In this document: positions 1 to 8,830 of the stretch, piece after piece | How the letters are laid out: each line of letters begins with the position of its first letter | How positions within the stretch are numbered: the first letter of the stretch is position 1 | NCBI RefSeq assembly: GCF_002409645.1 | Contig: NZ_DHNR01000034.1 | Location: forward strand, 108,233 to 172,232 | Length of the DNA: 64,000 bases | DNA from: Acetobacter sp. UBA5411 | GTDB taxonomy: Bacteria > Pseudomonadota > Alphaproteobacteria > Acetobacterales > Acetobacteraceae | Direction: 5' to 3' | Notes under the pieces: model-generated | Told to the model about the DNA's origin: nothing | Seen by the model: only the letters and a program-made list of their open reading frames with translations | The model's database searches: none | Made by a program: the position numbers and the translations under genes

Positions 1-453
1 CGACCTTTCAGCCGCCTGTTCATCCCATTCTTCCGCCAGCGTCGCCAACTCTTTCGCGATGGTGGCCTTACGCTGGCGAACCTGAAACTGACGGGTCAGT
101 TTCACTCCCAGAATTGCCACCTCAAACACAAACCAGCCGCCTCCAGCCGCACACCAGCCGACAACGCTGGTCATGGGATTCATCAACAGCATGACGGCAG
201 CGTCCATCGATCCGTCCGCGTTCCACAACATATGAAACGGATGCACGAGAGCGGCAAAGGCATAAGGCATCATCATTCTGGCCATCACCTCTCCCCGATT
301 GTTGTCCAGAAGGCAGACAGCAATCAGCGGGATCAACAGGACCCCGATCAGCAGGGAATATCCGGGAAGCCATGCCAGAGCGGCACCACAGGCAAGACCA
401 TTGATCCATTTTGTCAGGGAGCCACGTTGCCCCTTGGCTGCAGAGGCCGTCAC
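1..453 (-). CDS. membrane protein, C-terminus cut by window edge
   Basis: I do not recognise a named family. The reading frame is open from a GTG start to base 1, giving at least 151 codons. The GTG start overlaps the TGA stop of the upstream pseudokinase gene (GTGA), so the two are probably translationally coupled. The protein has about four hydrophobic segments (the first around residues 15-48, then MPYAFAALVHPFHMLW and a stretch ending WFVFEVAIL). A charged, probably coiled-coil tail follows, starting near TRQFQVRQRKATIAKEL. It is likely an inner-membrane partner of the upstream gene. The frame is supported by the overlap and by membrane-protein composition, not by homology. Confidence 0.6.
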   Translation of the reverse strand, partial: MTASAAKGQRGSLTKWINGLACGAALAWLPGYSLLIGVLLIPLIAVCLLDNNRGEVMARMMMPYAFAALVHPFHMLWNADGSMDAAVMLLMNPMTSVVGWCAAGGGWFVFEVAILGVKLTRQFQVRQRKATIAKELATLAEEWDEQAAERS

Positions 454-2423
454 AACACAATCTCCGCACAAAGAGAACCGATGGCGCAGACCACACCAAC
501 GGCTGTAGCCAGACGAATCATTTCGTTCCTCATGGGCAAGGGCACGTCTGTATCCTGATGATCGAGCCGCGCGCTCTCTGCTTTGAGCTTACTCTCCAGT
601 TTGCGCGCAGCGTTATAAGCAGCCTGATCGCGTCGCAGGGCCTGCGGATCAGCAAGAATTTTCTGCATGAGGCCCAGATCGCCTTCGCCTGCGGCAACAG
701 CAAGCTGTTCTCCGCGAGCAGTTCTTGTACTACGACTGCGCCAGCGCTTCAGTTCCGGCGTCAGATGCGGCAACAGCTTGCGACCGATGCCTTTCAGTGG
801 TCCGGTCATATAAAGGTGTTGCAGTTTCGCAAGAAATGCCAGATCCAGCGCCCAGCTGTTTTTCGATATCGCCAGATCGCTGAAAGTCTCCACAAGACGA
901 CTTCTCAAAGCAGCAATCGCCATGAAGGTTGTCATCTGCCGGTCGAGCAGCGCAGTCGTCCCGGAGATCTCCGTATCCTCTCCAGCATTAAGCCATTGCA
1001 GAAGAGCCCATGTCGCTATCAGACGATCGTTCTGGCAACGGGGCGACAGGCAGGGGAGATAAGGGTTGAGGACATAAGGCAATCTGTCGAGGTCTGACAG
1101 GTTTTCGATAGAAACCTGCCTGGCTGCTTTCTGGACCACTGCGCAGGCTGCGGCCTGCGCAGGAACCGTCGTAACGAGCGCAAACTTATCAAGACGACCG
1201 GTGCGGATAAGTTCGAAAACAGCCGTCGTGGGATCAACGGAAGCCGTGCTTTTTCCAGCCAGCGCGGTTGTCAGCAGTTGACCGATAGCATCCGGCCAGA
1301 ACCATATCTCCCCCCAGCATAAAGGCATGGCTGGATCGATAACGGAGATGATTTCCATAAGTGTTGCGGAAGAAGCGAGTGTGCCGTCTTCAGCCAGAGT
1401 TGCATCCCGAGCCAGGAGAGCCAGTCTGGCTGCCGCCTGAGGCATCCCCAGCTCGTAGGACATCCACCGCTCGATAACGCCTCTGACCAGAAGGCTGGCG
1501 AATTCTTTCCTGTACCGTGCAGCATACCAGGCCAGCGCGCGGGCTGTCTTGATCCGGACGGCTCCCAGCATGATCGGGGCTGTCGCAACAGAGGAACGCC
1601 GGACGACATACCCTTTGTGGTCCGCCGCATGCAGCAGATCTCTCGGCGAGGGTCTGGCAGCCGGATCATCCGACAGCATGGCCGCCAGTAGAGGCGCTAC
1701 ATCCTGCGAAAGCGGCAGGTGCCCCGCCAGCACTGCAAAACTGCCTTTCTGGAAGCGTTCTTCAAGAAGACCACCCGGCACGTCATCCCGATAGGGCGTA
1801 CAGCCGCCCAGCAGCCATGCCGCAAGGGCTCCAAGAGCAAAGATATCATCCACTATGCTGCCGCTGCCACGCCCGGCAGGCTCACAGAGGGCTGATGTCA
1901 GCGGTTCAAACCGGTCCGGCTGGAAATAGGCTGGTGGGGCCGTGATGGCCGGGCCGAGGCATACAGCGCTGCGGCCACCTGAATCGAACACATTGTCAGG
2001 ACGGATGGCGCGGTGCGTGACACCAGCCTCGTTATAGGCGTGCAGGATGCTCGCAATCGGCACGATGACGCGCTCAAGAACGGAAGTTTCCGTCCATGTA
2101 CCGCCCTCGCTCAGCGGATTGCCGGAAGGCGCATCACACAGGATCCAAAGCGAACCGGTCGCATCGCTGAATGACCTGACCGGCAGCAGATTGGGCGCAC
2201 GTATCTTGGCGATGACGGCCGCACCGGCGTGCGGTGGCAGGAGAGCCGCTGGCGCCAGGGCAAGGAGTTCGGCTGTCGGGGAGACCGTATCCTTGACGTG
2301 ATAGGCAGGACAATTGACGAAATCAGGGAGCTTCTGGTCGAGATCAATAACATAGCGACCGTCGATCGTAAGGCTCCGACCGTCGTCTGTTTCAGTTTGC
2401 CCGACTTCGTCCGCCTCGGCCAT
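450..2423 (-). CDS. protein kinase-like (pseudokinase) membrane-anchored protein
   Basis: The N-terminal half resembles a Hanks-type serine/threonine kinase fold. The catalytic-loop position reads HRAIRPDN at residues 137-144, so the HRD aspartate is replaced by alanine. No DFG motif follows where one is expected (the sequence there is VCLGPAITAP). SIVDDIFALGALAAWLLGG matches the D-x-F-ALG segment of kinase lobe 2. The C-terminus ends in one hydrophobic helix (RLATAVGVVCAIGSLC), suggesting tail anchoring. The kinase fold is recognised by pattern; loss of catalysis is inferred from the missing residues. I prefer the ATG start six bases inside a possible GTG start because AAGG lies about six bases before it. 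It lies downstream of purA and overlaps the next membrane gene. Confidence 0.75.
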   Translation of the reverse strand: MAEADEVGQTETDDGRSLTIDGRYVIDLDQKLPDFVNCPAYHVKDTVSPTAELLALAPAALLPPHAGAAVIAKIRAPNLLPVRSFSDATGSLWILCDAPSGNPLSEGGTWTETSVLERVIVPIASILHAYNEAGVTHRAIRPDNVFDSGGRSAVCLGPAITAPPAYFQPDRFEPLTSALCEPAGRGSGSIVDDIFALGALAAWLLGGCTPYRDDVPGGLLEERFQKGSFAVLAGHLPLSQDVAPLLAAMLSDDPAARPSPRDLLHAADHKGYVVRRSSVATAPIMLGAVRIKTARALAWYAARYRKEFASLLVRGVIERWMSYELGMPQAAARLALLARDATLAEDGTLASSATLMEIISVIDPAMPLCWGEIWFWPDAIGQLLTTALAGKSTASVDPTTAVFELIRTGRLDKFALVTTVPAQAAACAVVQKAARQVSIENLSDLDRLPYVLNPYLPCLSPRCQNDRLIATWALLQWLNAGEDTEISGTTALLDRQMTTFMAIAALRSRLVETFSDLAISKNSWALDLAFLAKLQHLYMTGPLKGIGRKLLPHLTPELKRWRSRSTRTARGEQLAVAAGEGDLGLMQKILADPQALRRDQAAYNAARKLESKLKAESARLDHQDTDVPLPMRNEMIRLATAVGVVCAIGSLCAEIVL

Positions 2424-2503
2424 GCTCACCCTTTACGCTTTCCATAATGCGCAAAGGGTAGCGGGCAGCTCTTAACGGACTCTTATAAAAGAGAACGATT
2501 CTC

Positions 2504-3793
2504 TCAGGAATCGAACGGGTCGCGGACCAGAATGGTGTCGTCACGTTCCGGGCTGGTGGACAACAGCGTCACAGGAGCTTCGACCAGTTCCTCGATGCGG
2601 CGGACATATTTGACAGCCTGCGCTGGCAGATCGGCCCAGCTACGCGCGCCCTTCGTGGATTCTTTCCAGCCTTCAAGCGTCTCGTAGACCGGCTTGACGC
2701 GGCTCTGGGCGGCCGGACCTGCGGGGAAGCGCTTGATCGTTTCGCCGTCCAGATCGTAGCCAACGCAGACCCGGATTTCATCCAGACCGTCGAGCACGTC
2801 CAGTTTGGTCAAAGCCAGACCATTGACGCCGCCGACCTGTGCTGCGTGACGCACCAGCACTGCATCGAACCAGCCACAGCGACGCGGACGACCCGTGACC
2901 GTGCCGAATTCATGGCCGCGTTCACCGAGCACGCGACCGGTCTCGTCAAACAGTTCGCTCGGGAACGGTCCTTCGCCGACGCGGGTGGTGTAGGCCTTGG
3001 CGATGCCGAGCACGAAGCCAGCGGCGTTCGGTCCCATGCCGGAACCTGTGCCTGCGTTGGAAGCCACCGTGTTGGAGCTGGTCACGAACGGATAGGTGCC
3101 GTGATCCACGTCCAGCATAACGGCCTGCGCGCCCTCGAACAGGATCTTACTGCCGTTCTTGCGCTCGGCTTCCAGCAGGTCCGCAACAGGCGCCATGTAA
3201 GGCAGAACCTTGGGAGCGATGTCATTCAGGAAGGCCAGCAGATCGGCCTTCTCGAATGTTTCAGCACCGAGACCGGCAAGTAGGGTGTTGTGGTGCAGCA
3301 GCAGCTCGTCGAGCTTCCAGTCGAGCGTTTCAGGCTCGGCGAGATCGCACAGACGAATAGCGCGACGGGCGACCTTGTCTTCATAAGCCGGGCCGATGCC
3401 ACGACCGGTCGTGCCGATCTTGCGGTCACCGCGCGCCGCTTCACGGGCACGGTCGAGAGCACCATGCACGGGCAGGATCAGCGGCACGTTTTCAGCGATT
3501 TTCAGGGTCTTCGGAGAAACAGGCAGGCCCTGCGCCACAACCCGGGCGATTTCCGACAGCAGCGCCTGCGGATCGACGACTACGCCGTTACCAATAATGC
3601 CGATCTTGCCACGCACCAGACCGGACGGCAGCAGGGACAGCTTGTAGACCTGATCGCCGACGACCAGCGTGTGGCCTGCATTGTGTCCGCCCTGAAAGCG
3701 AACGACGACGTCGGCGCGGCTGGCCAGCCAGTCAACGATCTTGCCTTTGCCCTCGTCGCCCCACTGGGTCCCGATCACGGTGACATTCGACAT
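2504..3793 (-). CDS. purA: adenylosuccinate synthetase
   Basis: Catalyses GTP-dependent condensation of IMP with aspartate to adenylosuccinate, the first committed step of AMP synthesis, in the cytoplasm. The protein begins MSNVTVIGTQWGDEGKGKI, with the P-loop GDEGKGK near residue 12 and the GGHNAGHT motif near residue 40. TTGRGIGPAYEDK and the C-terminal TLLSTSPERDDTI are also typical. Its 429 residues are the normal family length. The open frame extends 55 codons further upstream, but that extension has no PurA character, so the start before MSNVTV is used. It follows hisZ on the same strand, an arrangement common in alphaproteobacteria. Confidence 0.98.
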   Translation of the reverse strand: MSNVTVIGTQWGDEGKGKIVDWLASRADVVVRFQGGHNAGHTLVVGDQVYKLSLLPSGLVRGKIGIIGNGVVVDPQALLSEIARVVAQGLPVSPKTLKIAENVPLILPVHGALDRAREAARGDRKIGTTGRGIGPAYEDKVARRAIRLCDLAEPETLDWKLDELLLHHNTLLAGLGAETFEKADLLAFLNDIAPKVLPYMAPVADLLEAERKNGSKILFEGAQAVMLDVDHGTYPFVTSSNTVASNAGTGSGMGPNAAGFVLGIAKAYTTRVGEGPFPSELFDETGRVLGERGHEFGTVTGRPRRCGWFDAVLVRHAAQVGGVNGLALTKLDVLDGLDEIRVCVGYDLDGETIKRFPAGPAAQSRVKPVYETLEGWKESTKGARSWADLPAQAVKYVRRIEELVEAPVTLLSTSPERDDTILVRDPFDS

Positions 3794-3860
3794 GACGCAG
3801 CTTCTCCGATGGTGAAGGGTAGATATGCAGGAGGCCATAGCCCCCCGTGGAAAGGAACTG

Positions 3861-5009
3861 TCAGTTGACAGGAACGAGCGTGCCATCCCGGCTGACGAAA
3901 GAACAGGCGAGACGACGGGCCTCATCCTCTTCGTTTCCGGCAGGAGCGAGACCCGCAACGGTCACGTGCCCCTTGTCACGAAGCGTACGACCAACGGCTT
4001 CATCCGTACCGAACGGCAGATAGACCCGCTGTGGCTGTGCTCTGCGGGGTGCCACACGAAAAACAGCGTTGGGACGCAGGGTCAGGCCGCAGGCTGGCTC
4101 GTCATCGTTGCACAGATAACGACCACCACGTCCAAGTTCTTCCGACGACCCAAGCGCATAAACTGAAACACAGACACCTGTGTGATATTTCCAGCCACGG
4201 AACTCGACCGGATCGACCGTCACCTGACAGCCCGGCACGCGAGCGCGGATAGCAGCTGTGGAGTCTCTCAGGCGGTCACTAAAGGCGCGTGTTTTTTCAG
4301 GCAGATCGACTTCCTGCAGGGCAGCCAGAGCCTGATCCGCTTCACCGGCGGCATTGAGCAACCGGATCAGAACGTCGGCAATTGGGCCGCCATGCTCGGC
4401 AACGGCGGCGGCGTCCTTGCGATCAAGCGCATGCATCAGCGCGGTGACCGTGGCGGCGGAAAGACCTGCCTGCTCGATAAGCGAAGGCGCGAGCAGCGGC
4501 ATGGTGAGGTCGAAGGACAGGTCGGTGATGCCGACACGGGCCAGCGCCTCGGCAGCGATAGCCACCACCTCGGCGTCGGCCTGTGCGCTGTCGGGACCGA
4601 TCAGCTCGATTCCGGCCTGTCCGATCTGACGTTCATTCTGTCCTGCGGTGCCATTGCCCACCAGAACAGCCTGCCCTGCATAGGAAAGACGGAGAGGGCG
4701 TGGTGCATCATGCAGACGGGTTGCCGCGATACGGGCGATCTGCGGCGTGATGTCCGGACGCAGCGCCATCATCCGGCGTGTATCGGGGTCCATCAGGCGG
4801 AAAGCCTGATCGGCCAGCGCCGCCCCTGCCCCGCCAAGCAGCGTGTCCTCGAACTCCAGCAGCGGCGGTGCGACCCGCTCATATCCGTGGCTTGCAAAGA
4901 CAGACAGAAGGGCCTGAGTGCCATTGGCCTCCGTCTGGGCATCCGCCGCGAGGAGGTCGATGAAGCCCGGCGGCAGGAGAGCCGGAGAAGGGAGCTGATC
5001 GCAGGTCAT
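3861..5009 (-). CDS. hisZ: ATP phosphoribosyltransferase regulatory subunit
   Basis: HisZ is a catalytically inactive paralogue of histidyl-tRNA synthetase. It forms a complex with short-form HisG to make the first enzyme of histidine synthesis and its feedback control. The 382-residue protein carries class II synthetase-like features: SHGYERVAPPLLEFEDTL, a motif-2-like LRPDITPQIARIAATRL and the C-terminal ELGRGGRYLCNDDEPACGL. It lacks the anticodon-binding domain of HisS, as HisZ proteins do. hisG is not in the window. The gene lies between pheT and purA on the same strand with short spacers, consistent with one operon. Confidence 0.95.
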   Translation of the reverse strand: MTCDQLPSPALLPPGFIDLLAADAQTEANGTQALLSVFASHGYERVAPPLLEFEDTLLGGAGAALADQAFRLMDPDTRRMMALRPDITPQIARIAATRLHDAPRPLRLSYAGQAVLVGNGTAGQNERQIGQAGIELIGPDSAQADAEVVAIAAEALARVGITDLSFDLTMPLLAPSLIEQAGLSAATVTALMHALDRKDAAAVAEHGGPIADVLIRLLNAAGEADQALAALQEVDLPEKTRAFSDRLRDSTAAIRARVPGCQVTVDPVEFRGWKYHTGVCVSVYALGSSEELGRGGRYLCNDDEPACGLTLRPNAVFRVAPRRAQPQRVYLPFGTDEAVGRTLRDKGHVTVAGLAPAGNEEDEARRLACSFVSRDGTLVPVN

Positions 5010-5058
5010 GCTGCGCTCATATCACCACGGCGGTTCCACGTCATGTGGAGTTTCTCCC

Positions 5059-7521
5059 TTACGACCGCAGAGTAGCGCCAGTGGCCTTGGCGACGGCGGC
5101 GATGACCTTCTCCGATACGGCTTCCAGCTGCGCGTCCGTCAGGCTGGCGTCCTTCGGCTGGATGACGATTTCGATGCCGACCGACTTCTGGCCTTCCGGC
5201 AGCTTGTCGCCCTCGTAGATGTCGAAGAGCGACACGCCCGTGATCAGGTTGCGCTCGGCACCTTTGGCGGCACGAAGGATGCTCTCCACCGGCACATCAT
5301 GGGCAGCAAGGAACGCGAAATCACGTCTCACCGGCTGGAACGGCGACAGATCAGGCGCAGACTTCTTGCGGCGCTTGGGCTCGGGGATACGGTCGAGGAA
5401 CACCTCGAACGCCACGACCGGTGAGTCGAACCCGGCTTCCTGAAGGATGGACGGGTGCAACTCGCCGAAATGGGCCAGCACGTTCTTCGGTCCCTGACGC
5501 AGCACGCCGGAACGACCCGGGTGGTAATAACCGGGCGCATCGGGTGTAGCGGTCAGGGCGTCCATCGGCACGCCAAGCGAGGTCAGCACGTCGAGCGCAT
5601 CAGCCTTGGCGGCAGCGAAGGTCATGGGGGCCGCTGTCACACCCGGCTGCCGAGGTGTGCGACCGGCACGAAGACCGGCGGCAATTGTCGTCTGACCTTC
5701 AGCGCTGAAAGCTGCACCGATCTCGCACAGCCCCAGATCAGGCCAGCCACGGGCCGCATTGCGACGGGCGGCGGCGAGCAGGTTCGGCACGGGCGTCGGG
5801 CGCATCTGGTCGAGGTCAGCGGCGATAGGGTTCAGCAGACGCAGGGATTCCGGCGCATCACCGAACTTGCAGGCCTCGTCATACGCGATGAAGGAGAAGC
5901 CGATGGTCTCCATCAGGCCGCGTGCCGTCATGACACGACGGGCGCGAGCCAGACGGGCGCGTCCCGGCGTCAGTGCCGTGCCGGGCACTACGGAACGCGT
6001 CGGCAGCGGCACGGGTTTGACCTGATCCAGCCCCTTGATGCGGAGGATTTCCTCGATCAGATCGCATTCCGGTTCGATGCGGGAGACCGCGTTTTCAAGC
6101 TCCATGCAACGATCAGCCGGGATATCGGAAGACGGATCGAGCACAACTGGCTGGGCCACATCGTTGCGCCATGAGGGAACCGCAACGGTGACGCTGTGCT
6201 CGTCGCGGGCTGTGGTCTCGAAGCCGAGATGGCCAAGGATGGTCACGCACTCATCGGCAGGCACATCAAGGCCACCGAAGGACGCGACACGCTTGAAGCG
6301 CAACTTCGCCGGGCGCTGCCAGTGCGGTTGAGCACCGGCGGACACGACTTCACTCGCTTCGCCACCGCACAGGTCCATGATCATGCGGGTTGCGGCTTCG
6401 AGCGCCATGACGGGCATGGCCTGATCGACGCCACGCTCGAAACGATAGCGGGCATCGGAATTGATGCCGAGGCGACGGCCGGTCAGAGCGATGCAGATCG
6501 GGTCGAACAGGGCGCACTCAACGAACACGTCGGTGGTGGCGTCCGTGACTTCGGTCGCCTCGCCGCCCATGATGCCGGCGATGGACTGAACGCCAGCGCC
6601 ATCAGCGATCACGCAGTCATCGGATGTGACGATGTAGTCCTTGCCGTCGAGGGCGCGGATCGTCTCGTTGCCGCCACGGCAGACGGTGAGCGTATCGCCC
6701 TTGATGCGGGCGGCATCGAAGACGTGAAGTGGACGGCCGAGGTCGATGGTGAACAGATTGGTGATATCGACCAGCGTGGAAATCGACCGCAGACCGATGG
6801 CTTCCAGCTTGTCACGTAGCCATTGCGGGCTGGGGCCGTTCTTCACGCCTCGGATGGTGCGTCCGAGTACCCACGGACAGGCTTCGGTGTAGGTGTCGTC
6901 CCATTTGATCGGTGACGGGAAAGTGCCATCGACCGTATCGGCGAGGAACGGCTTCAGCTTGCCCAGACCGGCGGCGGCGAGGTCGCGGGCGATGCCATAC
7001 ACGGCCAGCGCGTCGCCACGGTTCGGAGTGATGGCGATTTCGATGACGGTGTCGTCGAGGCCTGCGAAGTCGGCGTAGGACTGGCCGGGAAACGTGTCTT
7101 CCGGCAATTCGGCGATGCCGTCGGATTCCGCGCCCAGGCCGAGTTCACGAAGCGAGCAGAGCATACCGCCGCTGGCCTCACCACGGATCTTCCCCGCCTT
7201 GATGGTGATATCGAGACCCGGAACGTAGGTGCCCGGCGGCGCGAAGATGACGGCGATGCCTTCACGGGCGTTCGGTGCGCCACAGACGACCTGCACATCA
7301 TTAAAGCCCGGACCGGCATCGACGCGGCAGACACGCAGGCGGTCGGCGTTCGGATGCTGACCAGCGGAGAGGATGCGGGCCGTGAGGAACGGCGCGACGG
7401 CGGCACCACGCTGCTCGACGCCTTCGACCTCAAGGCCGATGCGGTTCAGGGCAGCGCAGATTTCCTCCAGTGTGGCGGAGGTTTCCAGATGGTCGTGAAG
7501 CCAGGATAGCGTGAACTTCAT
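5059..7521 (-). CDS. pheT: phenylalanine-tRNA ligase beta subunit
   Basis: Beta subunit of the alpha2-beta2 phenylalanyl-tRNA synthetase, needed for tRNA binding and editing. The protein begins MKFTLSWLHDHLETSATLEE. It has the OB-type tRNA-binding domain (DRLRVCRVDAG, VVCGAPNAR) near residues 40-150, the B3/B4 editing region (GLRSISTLVDITNLFTIDLG), a B5 domain, and the C-terminal ferredoxin-like anticodon-binding domain (FQPVRRDFAFLAAHDVPVESIL). At 820 residues it is about normal length. A stretch around QPVVLDPSSDIPADRC looks like a small extra insertion. It starts four bases after the pheS stop, so the two are co-translated. Confidence 0.98.
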   Translation of the reverse strand: MKFTLSWLHDHLETSATLEEICAALNRIGLEVEGVEQRGAAVAPFLTARILSAGQHPNADRLRVCRVDAGPGFNDVQVVCGAPNAREGIAVIFAPPGTYVPGLDITIKAGKIRGEASGGMLCSLRELGLGAESDGIAELPEDTFPGQSYADFAGLDDTVIEIAITPNRGDALAVYGIARDLAAAGLGKLKPFLADTVDGTFPSPIKWDDTYTEACPWVLGRTIRGVKNGPSPQWLRDKLEAIGLRSISTLVDITNLFTIDLGRPLHVFDAARIKGDTLTVCRGGNETIRALDGKDYIVTSDDCVIADGAGVQSIAGIMGGEATEVTDATTDVFVECALFDPICIALTGRRLGINSDARYRFERGVDQAMPVMALEAATRMIMDLCGGEASEVVSAGAQPHWQRPAKLRFKRVASFGGLDVPADECVTILGHLGFETTARDEHSVTVAVPSWRNDVAQPVVLDPSSDIPADRCMELENAVSRIEPECDLIEEILRIKGLDQVKPVPLPTRSVVPGTALTPGRARLARARRVMTARGLMETIGFSFIAYDEACKFGDAPESLRLLNPIAADLDQMRPTPVPNLLAAARRNAARGWPDLGLCEIGAAFSAEGQTTIAAGLRAGRTPRQPGVTAAPMTFAAAKADALDVLTSLGVPMDALTATPDAPGYYHPGRSGVLRQGPKNVLAHFGELHPSILQEAGFDSPVVAFEVFLDRIPEPKRRKKSAPDLSPFQPVRRDFAFLAAHDVPVESILRAAKGAERNLITGVSLFDIYEGDKLPEGQKSVGIEIVIQPKDASLTDAQLEAVSEKVIAAVAKATGATLRS

Positions 7522-7524
7522 GGA

Positions 7525-8592
7525 TCAGACTCCCTCGTGCAGCAGGGCGGGCGCGAGCGGATCGGTCCCGTAATGGGTGAGCCAGCGGACATCGCTCTCA
7601 TAGAAGGAGCGGAGATCGGGGATGCCGTTCTTGAGCATGGAGAGGCGCTCGACGCCCATGCCAAAGGCGAAGCCCTGCCACTCCTCGGGGTTCAGGCCGC
7701 AGTTGGCCAGCACGCGCGGGTGGACCATGCCGGAACCGAGAACCTCCAGCCAGTCCTCCCCTCCCCCGATTTCACCGGTCTTGCGGGACCAGCCGATATC
7801 GACCTCCATCGAAGGTTCGGTGAAGGGGAAATAGGAAGCACGGAACCGCACGGGCAGATCGGGTTTGCCGAAGAATACGCGCAGGAACTCGATGAGCGTG
7901 CCTTTCAGGTGGCCGAGGGTGATGCCCTGATCGATGACCAGACCTTCACACTGATGGAACATCGGTGAGTGGGTGGCGTCGTGGTCGGCGCGGTAGGTGC
8001 GGCCCGGCGCGATGATGCGGATCGGCGGCTTCTGGCCCAGCATCGTGCGTATCTGCACGCCTGAGGTCTGGGTGCGCAGGACGCGGTTCCGGCCATCGCC
8101 TTCTGGCGGCAGATAGAACGTGTCGTGGTCGGTGCGGGCGGCATGGTGTTCCGGCGTGTTGAGCGCAGAGAAATTGTGCCAGTCGGTCTCGATGTCCGGA
8201 CCTTCCGCGACGGTGAAGCCCATGGCGCCGAAGATCGCGGTGATTTCCTCGACGGCCTGACTGACCGGGTGAAGGCCACCGCGCGGGGTTTCAACGACGG
8301 GCACAGAGATATCGACACGTTCGGCAGCGAGACGTGCGTCCAGTGCGGCGGCCTCGATCTGGCGGCCACGGTCCTCAATGGCGCGGGTCAGTTCGTCACG
8401 GAGACGGTTAAGCTGGGCGCCACGCACCTTACGCTCTTCGGCGTCCATGCGTCCGAGCTGCTTGAGCAGTCCTGTCAGGCGGCCCGACTTTCCGAGGAAC
8501 GAGACACGGATGGCATCCCAGGCACGCTGGTCGGTGGCTTCAGCCAGGGCCGCGAGGCAGTCCTGCCGGAGTGTATCAACATCGTCGCTCAT
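7525..8592 (-). CDS. pheS: phenylalanine-tRNA ligase alpha subunit
   Basis: Catalytic subunit of phenylalanyl-tRNA synthetase, which charges tRNA-Phe. The N-terminal coiled coil is followed by the class II catalytic core. Visible motifs are FRASYFPFTEPSMEVDI (motif 2 region) and GFAFGMGVERLSML (motif 3). The start MSDDVDTLRQDCLAALAEA gives 355 residues, the usual length. An in-frame upstream extension of about 60 codons has no family character and was not included. It is the first gene of the pheS-pheT-hisZ-purA run. The promoter must lie in the roughly 240 bases between it and the divergently transcribed prophage-side gene. Confidence 0.98.
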   Translation of the reverse strand: MSDDVDTLRQDCLAALAEATDQRAWDAIRVSFLGKSGRLTGLLKQLGRMDAEERKVRGAQLNRLRDELTRAIEDRGRQIEAAALDARLAAERVDISVPVVETPRGGLHPVSQAVEEITAIFGAMGFTVAEGPDIETDWHNFSALNTPEHHAARTDHDTFYLPPEGDGRNRVLRTQTSGVQIRTMLGQKPPIRIIAPGRTYRADHDATHSPMFHQCEGLVIDQGITLGHLKGTLIEFLRVFFGKPDLPVRFRASYFPFTEPSMEVDIGWSRKTGEIGGGEDWLEVLGSGMVHPRVLANCGLNPEEWQGFAFGMGVERLSMLKNGIPDLRSFYESDVRWLTHYGTDPLAPALLHEGV

Positions 8593-8830
8593 GTGACCTC
8601 GTCCGCGTCTCATGCCCCTCTTGTTGCGGGGCGGAACTGTTTGCTCAGGGCGCGGATAGCCGCTTTGGCCGGTGGAGAAAAGCCCGAAGAGCAGAAAACC
8701 GGGGAATGACGGTGTGTCCCGGTGAAGCGCGACAAGTAGGGACACGTTAATATCCGAGCATTCGAGCCTCACACATTTTCATGTGCTCAAGATTTATTCA
8801 TTGCACTCTGTCTTCACCTGCCGAGATAAA

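Noticed and set aside
122..499. Alternative minus-strand frame at the left edge
   Set aside because: Another frame, starting with GTG overlapping the upstream stop, has clear membrane-protein character and fits the operon better.
8593..8772. Phe-rich leader peptide controlling pheST (segment SFPGFLLFGLF upstream of pheS)
   Set aside because: The stretch is in frame with pheS without an intervening stop, and no terminator/antiterminator pair was seen, so a standard attenuator is not supported.
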